Assembly: GCA_031262415.1 (NCBI GenBank)
Contig: JAISHT010000017.1
Location: 1-32,171 of the forward strand
Reading direction: 5' to 3'
From: Elusimicrobiota bacterium
Lineage (GTDB): Bacteria > Elusimicrobiota > Elusimicrobia > Elusimicrobiales > Elusimicrobiaceae
DNA length: 32,171 bases
Of the stretch, positions 1 to 7,005 are shown in pieces. Position numbers and translations under genes: made by a program. Position 1 is the stretch's first letter. Each line of letters opens with the position of its first letter. The notes under the pieces were generated by a model. It was given only the letters and a program-made list of their open reading frames with translations. It searched no databases and was not told the origin of the DNA.

Positions 1-1056
1 GACCTTTCTCAAACCAAATATGTAATTTGGGACGAAATGGATAGAATGCTTGACTTGGGCTTTATCCACCAAATTGAAGATATTATGAAGAATTTGCCAA
101 AAGAGCGGCAAACGATAATGCTATCAGCCACATTTCCAAAACGGATTGCGGCCTTGGCAAGCAAGTATTTAATTGACCCTGTCCGCGTGGAAATTGACGC
201 CCCCAATAGCGTATCAACAAATGTTAAACAAGAAACTATAGAAGTTGAGGGCAATGCTAAATTAAAAGAACTTACAAAACTTTTAGAAAGTTTTAAAAAA
301 CAGCAAGTATTAGTTTTTGCAAAAACGCAACGCACCGTGGGCGAAATGGCAAAATATTTAGCTAAAAGCGGTTTTGCCGCTAGAGCATTACACGGGGGGC
401 TAAAACAATCTAAGCGGGACGAAGTTGTAAAAGATTTCCGCGCGGCGGCCTTTAATGTTTTAATTGCTACAGATGTTGCGGCTAGAGGGCTAGATATACC
501 AAAAATAGCCTATGTTGTTAACTATGAGCTGCCCCAAGTGCCAGAGGAGTATATTCACAGAATTGGCAGAACAGGCCGGGCCGATAAAAAGGGCACCGCT
601 TTTACCTTGCTTGCTAGGGCGGATAAAAGCAAGTGGAAACAAATAAAAAAATTCTTACAAGGCGACGACGGCAAAATGCCTGCGCAAATAAAATGGCCTG
701 CAAAAGCTGAGCAAATTATACCAACTAGCGGCGAGCCATTACAAAAGCCAGAAAAAATTACTAGGAAAACACCGCCTGCGCAGATAAAACGCAAATTTGG
801 CTTTAAGGCTGAAAAGGAGGAAATAAACAAAAAATCTGTTATTAAAAAAATCGCAGTTAAAAAACCTGCTGCAATTGCTCCAGTAAAAGCGGAAAAAAAG
901 CCTGAGAAAAAAGGGGCTTTTAAAATTTCTTATGTCGGCAAAAAGAAAGAAGAAAAGCCAAAAAAATATGGCCGCCATCAATCAAAAAAATGGGCTTTAA
1001 TAGCCGAGCGTAAGTATAATCACGGTAAAAAATTTAAAAAGAGAAAAAAGAGATAA
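1..1056 (+). CDS. DEAD-box ATP-dependent RNA helicase, 5' partial, with DEMD motif II
   Basis: The gene is cut by the left edge of the window. The reading frame is open from base 1, upstream of the first ATG at 37, so the N-terminal motifs Q, I and Ia are missing. Visible motifs in order are II (VIWDEMDRM), III (SATFP), IV (VLVFAKT), V (ATDVAARGLDIP) and VI (HRIGRTGR), which together give a clear RecA-like domain 2 of a DEAD-box helicase. These proteins use ATP to unwind short RNA duplexes in ribosome assembly, mRNA decay or cold adaptation. The last roughly 130 residues form a Lys-rich, low-complexity tail of the kind that adds non-specific RNA affinity in RhlE/CsdA-type proteins. The oddity is motif II, which reads DEMD instead of DEAD. 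The subfamily (rhlE-like or other) cannot be fixed without the N-terminus. Confidence 0.93.
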   Translation, partial: DLSQTKYVIWDEMDRMLDLGFIHQIEDIMKNLPKERQTIMLSATFPKRIAALASKYLIDPVRVEIDAPNSVSTNVKQETIEVEGNAKLKELTKLLESFKKQQVLVFAKTQRTVGEMAKYLAKSGFAARALHGGLKQSKRDEVVKDFRAAAFNVLIATDVAARGLDIPKIAYVVNYELPQVPEEYIHRIGRTGRADKKGTAFTLLARADKSKWKQIKKFLQGDDGKMPAQIKWPAKAEQIIPTSGEPLQKPEKITRKTPPAQIKRKFGFKAEKEEINKKSVIKKIAVKKPAAIAPVKAEKKPEKKGAFKISYVGKKKEEKPKKYGRHQSKKWALIAERKYNHGKKFKKRKKR

Positions 1057-1125
1057 AAAGCGGGTTTAATATGCAAAATTAGGGCTAAAACCCCCGCCCA
1101 TATTCAAATTTGATATACTAAGTTT

Positions 1126-1650
1126 ATGATTTCGTTTATTATAAGAGTATTTATTGTAATAGTTGTGTTTTTAGCTGGGGTAATGGTCGGCAATATTTTT
1201 ATGCCGCAAAAACAGCTTGAAGAACACGCCATAACCGCCGTGCGGGAGCCAGCCACAACTTTGGATTTGGCCGCCCCGCTTGATACGCAGGCTATGTTAG
1301 AAGATGTTTCAAAAATTCAAAGTGTTTTGCAAACTTGCCCCGCTGGTCAAGAAAACAATCAAAACACCGCCCAGGACACAAAAAAAGCCTTGTTGCTTGC
1401 GGCTTTTAAGGCGGCGCAGTATCAATACAAACTTGAACTTTTAAAAGTGCACGAAACGCCTGAACATAAAACCGCCTATATAAAAGCGCGCGATAATTAC
1501 CTAAAAATAATTGAAACTATTGAGGCTGATTTCCCCCAAACCTCAACCCAAATAGAAATAATTAAACCGCAGGAAAGCGACCTAACGGCAGAGGCAACCC
1601 TAGCGGCAACAACGCAGGCTGAAATTACGCCAACGGCAACTAAAAAATAA
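1126..1650 (+). CDS. Small membrane-anchored hypothetical protein
   Basis: I do not recognise a family for this 174-residue protein. Residues 1 to about 24 form a single hydrophobic helix with a Gly-rich end (FLAGVMVGNIF), which reads as a signal anchor. The rest would lie outside the membrane and is Ala/Gln/Glu/Thr-rich, with a probable helical stretch around residues 75-140 and a Thr/Ala tail. There is one Cys in the body (QTCPAG). No Shine-Dalgarno sequence precedes the ATG, but TATACT lies six bases upstream, which could make the transcript leaderless. It ends 10 bases before the OsmC-like gene and probably shares its transcript. The function is unknown. Confidence 0.7.
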   Translation: MISFIIRVFIVIVVFLAGVMVGNIFMPQKQLEEHAITAVREPATTLDLAAPLDTQAMLEDVSKIQSVLQTCPAGQENNQNTAQDTKKALLLAAFKAAQYQYKLELLKVHETPEHKTAYIKARDNYLKIIETIEADFPQTSTQIEIIKPQESDLTAEATLAATTQAEITPTATKK

Positions 1651-1660
1651 GGAGGCAACT

Positions 1661-2047
1661 ATGCCCAAATCAAAATTCACAGGAAATAAAAAAGTTGAGA
1701 TGGAAGTCAATGGTTTTACCTTGCAGGCAGATTTACCAAAAGAAGGCTTTGGCGGCGATAATAGCGCGCCCGACCCAATGGCACTGTTGCAAGCGGCATT
1801 ACTTTCCTGTGCGTCAATACACGCTTTATTTTTCATTGATAAAATCAATTACCCCAAAGAAAAAGTTACCCTTGAGCTTAAACCTGTTTTCAATGAAAAC
1901 GGAGATATAACAAAGGCCTCTATTTTAATTTATGTGCCTGCTGATTTCCCTCAAGATAAGGAAAAACTTTTAATTTCCATAGTAGAAAACTGCAAAGTTG
2001 GCACGCATGTAAAATTCCCAAGAGAAATTATTATAGTAAGGCATTAG
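1661..2047 (+). CDS. OsmC/Ohr-family protein
   Basis: The protein has 128 residues, close to the usual OsmC-family length. It contains the family signature PDPMALLQAALLSCASI, with the first conserved Cys, and a second Cys in the C-terminal helix (ENCKVGTHV) where OsmC/Ohr proteins carry their second redox Cys. Family members reduce organic hydroperoxides through this Cys pair, and some OsmC-like proteins have other or unknown substrates. The start is well supported: a perfect GGAGG lies six bases before the ATG. It follows the membrane protein by 10 bases, and a strong hairpin terminator lies just downstream. The subgroup (OsmC, Ohr or YhfA-like) cannot be settled by eye. Confidence 0.85.
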   Translation: MPKSKFTGNKKVEMEVNGFTLQADLPKEGFGGDNSAPDPMALLQAALLSCASIHALFFIDKINYPKEKVTLELKPVFNENGDITKASILIYVPADFPQDKEKLLISIVENCKVGTHVKFPREIIIVRH

Positions 2048-2085
2048 ATTTAAAGCAGTGAATTTAAAGCCAGATATTTGATGAG

Positions 2086-2120
2086 AGAAGCCTTAGTGTT
2101 ATTACCCTAAGGCTTCTTTT
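2086..2120 (+). terminator. Intrinsic terminator of the OsmC-like transcript
   Basis: An 11-bp perfect stem, AGAAGCCTTAG with CTAAGGCTTCT, encloses a 10-base loop and is followed by TTTT on the + strand. The right arm is also the last coding part and stop codon of the convergent Nudix gene, so one sequence serves both. No T-run follows the hairpin on the minus strand, so it acts mainly in the + direction. Confidence 0.8.
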
Positions 2121-2533
2121 AATAATTCTCTATAGTTAACAAATTGAGGCGTGGGGATTGCGTCTAGGCTATCAACCCAAAGCCACTGGGCGCATTTTTC
2201 TGGCTCCATTATTTTTGGTGTTTCTGCTTTGGACTCTGCTTTCATAAAAATGATTATTCTATGTGAATCTTCTTTTTGATGCTTGCCTTTAAAAAACAAA
2301 ACATTTGCTATTTTAATTATGCTGGTTTTTTGGATTTTAAGGCCTGTTTCTTCCAACACTTCACGGTATGCGCAGGCTTGAGGCGTTTCCATAAATTCCA
2401 ACTTTCCCCCGGGCAAAGCCCAAGTGCCGCCACCGTGAGGACCTAGCCGCTGGCCAACTAAGAACTGCCCTTTTTTATTAAAAACGAAAACACCGCACCC
2501 CACCCCAATTGTATTATCCGTTTTTTGTTCCAT
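2102..2533 (-). CDS. Nudix hydrolase (MutT-like)
   Basis: The protein has 143 residues and a complete Nudix box: a Gly-Gly turn (WALPGGKLEF), the spacing Glu, and REVLEETGL, matching GX5EX7REUXEEXGU. The Glu residues bind Mg2+ and hydrolyse a nucleoside diphosphate linked to another group. The N-terminal part (GVGCGVFVFNKKGQFLVGQR) and the length resemble small cytosolic nucleotide-cleaning Nudix enzymes of the NUDT15/MutT kind. The substrate cannot be read from the sequence. The gene lies 36 bases downstream of the HEPN gene on the same strand. TAAAAT sits five bases before the ATG, so it may have its own promoter. Its 3' end overlaps the terminator of the convergent OsmC-like gene. Confidence 0.92.
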   Translation of the reverse strand: MEQKTDNTIGVGCGVFVFNKKGQFLVGQRLGPHGGGTWALPGGKLEFMETPQACAYREVLEETGLKIQKTSIIKIANVLFFKGKHQKEDSHRIIIFMKAESKAETPKIMEPEKCAQWLWVDSLDAIPTPQFVNYRELLKEALG

Positions 2534-2569
2534 TTTTGATTTTACCTTATTGTAAGATTAAACAGTTTT

Positions 2570-3187
2570 TTATTTAACACATTCATATATCGCTTTACCT
2601 AATTTTTTTATGAAATCAATCGCTATCTTGGTATCTCCTTCTATTATATTTTGTCGCCCCAAAGAAGCAGCTTGATAATCACTCTCATGAACAATCTGGT
2701 CTCTACGAGTTGATATATTTGATAGTTCGGTTTTGACTTGCCTTTCATCTCGTTTCATTTGTGCAGATATTTTTTGCCATTTCTGTGCTTCTTCCCAGAT
2801 ACAAGCTAAGCCCTCAGCAATTTTTTCAGGCTTTTGGAATGATTTAAAGCTATTAGCCTCAATGATAAGTTGTTGTAGCGACGATAGACGTTCTGATTCG
2901 CTTTTAGAACTATCAAAGTCCACTATAATATTGTGAAGATTTGTTGCCTTAAATGATTTTAAGGCAGGTGTTATTGGTCTTTTCTTCAAATAAACATTAG
3001 TAATACCTGCAAGTATCAAATCGTGCATAAACTTATCAAGAGCTGAAATCACTTGTACCCACTGAAATCTTAACAAATCAGAATAGTCAATTGCATTAAA
3101 ATTATTTTGTTTTAGATACTGGTATATAACATTTGCCTTTTCTGTTTCGGCAATCATTGCTACAAAAGTATTATATGACTTTTTCAT
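2570..3187 (-). CDS. Predicted HEPN-domain ribonuclease paired with a ParA-like ATPase
   Basis: This all-helical protein of 205 residues has no membrane segment. The key observation is RRDQIVH at residues 161-167, an R-X4-H motif in the style of RiboL-PSP/MAE-type HEPN families. An earlier helix, SALDKFMHDLI (about 48-58), fits the first HEPN core helix. HEPN proteins with an intact R-X4-6-H motif are metal-independent endoribonucleases in many toxin, abortive-infection and CRISPR-linked systems, so an RNA-cutting effector role is inferred. The ATG overlaps the ATPase stop codon by one base (TAATG), which implies translational coupling. Base composition is AT-rich compared with the flanks, which suggests acquisition with its partner. 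The HEPN assignment rests on the motif and helical pattern only. Confidence 0.72.
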   Translation of the reverse strand: MKKSYNTFVAMIAETEKANVIYQYLKQNNFNAIDYSDLLRFQWVQVISALDKFMHDLILAGITNVYLKKRPITPALKSFKATNLHNIIVDFDSSKSESERLSSLQQLIIEANSFKSFQKPEKIAEGLACIWEEAQKWQKISAQMKRDERQVKTELSNISTRRDQIVHESDYQAASLGRQNIIEGDTKIAIDFIKKLGKAIYECVK

Positions 3188-4200
3188 TATATTCTTGTTA
3201 ATAGAGGCGTTGCAATATCATTAAAATTTTTAACAAAAAGATCCTTATTTACTATATTTGTACTGTGCACTACACCCTGCCCTAAATCATTATTCGTTAG
3301 TGCTATTATAGGAACACCTTTTTCTGTGGCTGTTTGTTGTAATCCACCAAAATCCTTAATTTCAGTTAAGCAAAATTCACTTTGCATATTTTTAATCATT
3401 CCTTCTTTTTGTAACGCTGGGACCAAGTCTTCTTTTACTTCTTTTTTAATACTGGTTATCTTATTTCTGTAATAGGCTGCAGGCTTAGCGTTTCTTACGG
3501 CAAATCTAGATATAACTTCCCCAATGAAATACATTTTTTTATCTGGCAGAGGATAAGATGCCTCTTTGGTTAAATTTGACAATTCTGTAGCTTGTTTTTT
3601 CCATCTAGGTAGTATAATTTTAAGAGTTTTTAACGCCATAATAGAAAAAGGATCTGGATTTGTAGGCACTATAAAGGCATCAGAAGACATAAATAAAACT
3701 TGATTAATTGCACTTAAACTAGGATTTAAGTCAATTATTACGTAATCTATACTATATTGTTCAGAACATAATCTAATAAGTTCGGCAAAGGCACCAGGTA
3801 AATTTTGGAGCGTGGTTAAAGTTGCGCTAGTGGTAAGAGCTAAATTTAATTGTGGTTCGTAAGCGGATAAATCCATATGACCAGGAATTAAAAAGAGATT
3901 TTTATTTTGTGTGTGATTAGGACATTCTATAGCTTTGATAGGCTCTGGCTTAGCATCAAAAGCCTGTCTAACGCCATCTTTTATATTATGACTTTTTGTT
4001 TCATCTTTTTCATAATAATCATTAAAATTATCGCTTAATACAAGAGCTGTTAAATTGCATTGAGAATCTCCGTCCACTAGCAGTACCCTTTTTTTCTGAT
4101 TAGTAAGAGACCACGCCAAGTTATAAGCGATGGTTGTTTTAGCAACACCCCCCTTGTGGTTGAATATAGAAATTACTTTTGCTTCTTCTTTTGTTTTCAT
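3187..4200 (-). CDS. ParA/Soj-type P-loop ATPase of a HEPN-linked cassette
   Basis: The protein has 337 residues from the chosen ATG. It has the deviant Walker A of ParA/MinD ATPases (HKGGVAKTT, about residues 15-23, with the signature Lys after the first His), a Walker A' (LLVDGDSQCNLT, about 40-51) and a Walker B region (YVIIDLNPSL, about 153-162). The gap between A' and B is long for a chromosomal ParA. The C-terminal half (KMYFIGEVISRFAVR and following) resembles ParA-like proteins of accessory islands, not Soj. The ORF track starts at 4236, but AGGAG lies seven bases before the ATG at 4200, so I use that start. No ParB or parS is visible next to it. Its immediate partner is the predicted HEPN nuclease, so a sensor or regulator role in that module is more likely than plasmid or chromosome partition. 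Confidence 0.88.
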   Translation of the reverse strand: MKTKEEAKVISIFNHKGGVAKTTIAYNLAWSLTNQKKRVLLVDGDSQCNLTALVLSDNFNDYYEKDETKSHNIKDGVRQAFDAKPEPIKAIECPNHTQNKNLFLIPGHMDLSAYEPQLNLALTTSATLTTLQNLPGAFAELIRLCSEQYSIDYVIIDLNPSLSAINQVLFMSSDAFIVPTNPDPFSIMALKTLKIILPRWKKQATELSNLTKEASYPLPDKKMYFIGEVISRFAVRNAKPAAYYRNKITSIKKEVKEDLVPALQKEGMIKNMQSEFCLTEIKDFGGLQQTATEKGVPIIALTNNDLGQGVVHSTNIVNKDLFVKNFNDIATPLLTRI

Positions 4201-4207
4201 TGAATTG

Positions 4208-4246
4208 CTCCTATTTATTATCAGCACCAGAGCCATAGATTTTATA
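4208..4246 (-). promoter_or_regulatory. Candidate -10 box and ribosome binding site of the ParA-HEPN cassette
   Basis: In the short gap after the GGDEF gene, TATAAA (4241-4246, minus strand) is a plausible -10 box. AGGAG (4208-4212) is a good Shine-Dalgarno sequence for the ATG at 4200. I see no convincing -35 element. This would give the cassette its own transcript, separate from the long upstream operon. Confidence 0.4.
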
Positions 4247-4258
4247 TGGTTATACGAT

Positions 4259-5791
4259 CTACTTATCCGTTTTGCCGTTGCTAGCGTCCTGTTTATCTTT
4301 CTCTTCCTGTTTTATGGCGTCGCTGTAAGATGCCCAGTTGCCACGGCCTGTTTCTTTAACATAATACAAAGCTTTATCGGCGCAGTTAATTAAATCCTGC
4401 CCGTTAGTAGCGTCGTAGGGGAAGACGGATAAACCTTGGCTTATTGAAAGTTTTATATCAGCCCCGCGCGTAACCCTACTGGGCAGTTCAATCTCGCTCA
4501 CTTTTTTCATAAGGCGTTTTGCAATATGCTCCGCCTCTTCCCCCGTTGTGCGGGGCAGCATTATCAAAACTTCGTCGCCGCCGTAGCGGCAGGGGATATC
4601 CGTCTGCCTAAGGCTAGCGCGGATAACCTCGCTAACGGCTTTTAAAGCCTCGTCGCCGACGGCGTGTCCGTAAGTGTCGTTAATACCTTTAAAATGGTCA
4701 ATATCTAAAAGTATTAAAGAAAAAGTTAAATTAAAACGCTCGGAGCGGTAAATTTCCTGCTCAAGATGTTCGTTAAAAAACCGCCTAAGCGCAAGTTTTG
4801 TAAGGTCGTCAAAATTGGATAATTCCTGCACTCTCTCAAACAGGCGGGCATTATCAATAGCCAAAGCTATTTGCGACGAAAACTGCCTAAGCGACAAAAC
4901 ATCTTCGTCGGATATTTGCATACGGGAAAGCATATTATCAAACACAAGCCAGCCCAAATGCTTGTTTTGCACTATCATAGGCAGGCTTAAAATAATGTCG
5001 GATTTTATTAGCGGCGTGCATGCTTGTTTGGAGCAAGCCTCGCTAACGCCGGCAATAGCGGCTTCTTTTATATCAATTTCTTTTATTTCGCCGGATAAAT
5101 CAGATGTATAAGCCTCTTTAAACTCCCCGCTTTTAGGGTCGTTTAAAAATAGGCTTGTTCTATCAAATTGGAAAGTTTTTTGTATGCTTTTTAAAATATC
5201 TGCAATACCGTCGCTAAGGCGAAGTGATGTTGCAAAGACTGCGGCAAGCTCGTTTAAAGCCAAAGCTCGGCGAAGTTGGGTAGTATTGTAGTGGTCAACT
5301 TCGGTTATATTTATTTTTACGGAAAGCTCCCGGCAAAGGCCGGATAAAATTTCCCTATCGCTTTGCGAAAAGGGCTTATTTTTTTTGAGCCTTTCAATGC
5401 GAATTACGCCGTATTGATTGCCGGCTGGCGCGCCGCTTTGTATTGTTTTTAAGCTATCTAGCGGAGTGCGCCATTTAAGCAAATTATATACGGCAGGATA
5501 GTCTAACGTGGGCGAGTCCCCTATACCGTCTTCCATAAATTTAATAATTTCTGGGGAGTTTTTATCAACAAAAACATCTTCCTGCATATAATAGGATTTA
5601 TTGCCAATGCACATCATTTTAAGCGAGATTATGGATTGCTCCCCAATCCAATCAAAAAAGAAAATCCTATCAGCGTTTAGATATTCGGCCATAAGCGGCA
5701 ATGCCTTTTTGAGCAAAGAGCCTATGCTTTCATATCTATCTGAAAGGCTTTGGTAAAAATCATAAAAAAGCGATGTGCGTTTATCTATCAT
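4259..5791 (-). CDS. GAF-GGDEF diguanylate cyclase
   Basis: The protein has 510 residues and no transmembrane segment. Two GAF-like sensory regions (roughly residues 5-165 and 175-320) precede a GGDEF domain (about 330-490). The domain contains FDDLTKLALRRFF, ILLDIDHFKGINDTYGH and the active-site loop RYGGDEV at about residue 400, so the A-site is GGDEV, an accepted active variant. RQTD just upstream matches the RxxD inhibitory I-site. It should make cyclic di-GMP from two GTP in the cytoplasm, with product inhibition. It begins two bases after the stop of the solute-binding-like gene (TAA TT ATG), so the two are almost certainly co-translated. A hydrophilic Lys/Asp-rich tail follows the domain. 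The ligand of the GAF domains is unknown. Confidence 0.93.
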   Translation of the reverse strand: MIDKRTSLFYDFYQSLSDRYESIGSLLKKALPLMAEYLNADRIFFFDWIGEQSIISLKMMCIGNKSYYMQEDVFVDKNSPEIIKFMEDGIGDSPTLDYPAVYNLLKWRTPLDSLKTIQSGAPAGNQYGVIRIERLKKNKPFSQSDREILSGLCRELSVKINITEVDHYNTTQLRRALALNELAAVFATSLRLSDGIADILKSIQKTFQFDRTSLFLNDPKSGEFKEAYTSDLSGEIKEIDIKEAAIAGVSEACSKQACTPLIKSDIILSLPMIVQNKHLGWLVFDNMLSRMQISDEDVLSLRQFSSQIALAIDNARLFERVQELSNFDDLTKLALRRFFNEHLEQEIYRSERFNLTFSLILLDIDHFKGINDTYGHAVGDEALKAVSEVIRASLRQTDIPCRYGGDEVLIMLPRTTGEEAEHIAKRLMKKVSEIELPSRVTRGADIKLSISQGLSVFPYDATNGQDLINCADKALYYVKETGRGNWASYSDAIKQEEKDKQDASNGKTDK

Positions 5792-5793
5792 AA

Positions 5794-7005
5794 TTAATCT
5801 ATATAAAAGCGTAAAATATTATCAATTTCTTTTGCGGCATTTTGCAACTCGTCCTTTAGAATTTTTCTATCGTATTTATGCATTAAAATAGAGCTTGCTA
5901 TAACCGACATTATATTTGCCAACATCTCCATAATAGTGCCTGTTATTACAAAATTAGGCAGTAAGCTGGCAGAAGCTATAATGCCTGTATAATTTTGCAA
6001 ACGCTGGGGCGAGGCCATTAAAAAATTATCAAAACTGGATTCCATAGCGGGGAAGGCTTCCGTCTTGGCGGCATATTCAATTTGCGTATCGGGCTGGGTA
6101 AGCCATTTAAGTAATTTTAGGGCGTTTTCCCGCTGGGTCCCGCCTTTTACTATAGCTAAATTAACGCCGCCCATATAGTTTGCATAATTATCGCCAGTGC
6201 GAGGCACGGGTAAAGTTTTAAATTTTATGCTTTTTTGATTGCCCTCAAACATTGTAAGGCCTTGGCGGCGGGTCATCATAAAAGTGGATTTATTTGAGGA
6301 AATTAGCCCTAGCGAGCTTCTTTCCTTTAAAATCGGCATATAGCCCTTTAGCGCAAGCTCTATAAAATCGGCCATACCTTGCTCAAACTCAGGCTTATCA
6401 AGGCCGCAGGTTTTGCCGTCGGGGCTTAAAATATATGCGCCGCGGCTCCAAAGGCAAGGCAAAACAGAGCGGTGCGAAAGCGAACCACGCCAATCATTAT
6501 TTTGCATGGGGTAGTAGCCTTCTTCGCTACCGCTAAAATGTTCTTTTAGTAGACGGCAGGCCTCAAGCAATCCGCCCCAAGTAGAGAGCATTGTTTCAGC
6601 GTCGTCGGTTATAAGTTTAAGATGGTCTTCCCTAAAATGCAAGGCGCTTATATCCATCCACCACGGGAAAGAGTAAATATCTGCGGTATCTTTTTTGTAG
6701 CTTGACGGTTTTAGCAAATCAAGGCAGTTGTCAACACGCAGGGTTTTATCAAGCTCGGTTAAATTTTCAAGGACATCGGCTTTAATTAAAAGCTCCGTCC
6801 AATAATTTGGCATGGCAATTAAATCTGGGCAGGAATCATGGCCGACTTTGTGCTTTAGAGTGAAAATGCGGGTCCACAAATTGCGTCTATTAATGATTTT
6901 TATTTGGACATCTATATCTGGATTTTCCGCGCGAAAAGGAGCTAGCAGGTTATCCATAATATCCTGTGTATGGGTTGCATTATCGGGCATCATCCAAAGT
7001 ATCAT
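5794..7005 (-). CDS. Extracellular solute-binding protein family 1-like, without signal peptide
   Basis: This 403-residue protein has the pattern of an ABC-transporter sugar-binding protein: a beta strand at the very start (ILWMMP), LLAPFRAENPDIDVQI, PDLIAMPNYW, SFPWWMDISALHFRED, and a C-terminal hinge region with NALKLLKWLT. Normal members have an N-terminal signal peptide or lipobox before the first strand. Here the ATG overlaps the tsaD stop codon (ATGA) and the frame is closed by TAG six codons upstream, so none can be encoded. No ABC permease or ATPase gene is in the window. The downstream partner is a GAF-GGDEF cyclase. I infer a cytoplasmic ligand sensor or adaptor for that cyclase, not a transporter part. 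The ligand is unknown. Confidence 0.82.
   Translation of the reverse strand: MILWMMPDNATHTQDIMDNLLAPFRAENPDIDVQIKIINRRNLWTRIFTLKHKVGHDSCPDLIAMPNYWTELLIKADVLENLTELDKTLRVDNCLDLLKPSSYKKDTADIYSFPWWMDISALHFREDHLKLITDDAETMLSTWGGLLEACRLLKEHFSGSEEGYYPMQNNDWRGSLSHRSVLPCLWSRGAYILSPDGKTCGLDKPEFEQGMADFIELALKGYMPILKERSSLGLISSNKSTFMMTRRQGLTMFEGNQKSIKFKTLPVPRTGDNYANYMGGVNLAIVKGGTQRENALKLLKWLTQPDTQIEYAAKTEAFPAMESSFDNFLMASPQRLQNYTGIIASASLLPNFVITGTIMEMLANIMSVIASSILMHKYDRKILKDELQNAAKEIDNILRFYID

Noticed and set aside
1057-1125. GC-rich inverted segments (GCGGG with CCCGC) after the helicase gene as a terminator
   Set aside because: No T-run follows and the pairing is short with a long loop.
3187-4200. Chromosome or plasmid partition locus (ParA with ParB and parS)
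   Set aside because: No ParB-like gene or parS-like palindrome lies next to it. The linked gene is a HEPN-like protein with no DNA-binding pattern.
5794-7005. Frameshift that removed the signal peptide of the solute-binding-like protein
   Set aside because: The upstream DNA is intact tsaD coding sequence and the overlap is a standard ATGA coupling, so there is no room for a lost signal sequence.
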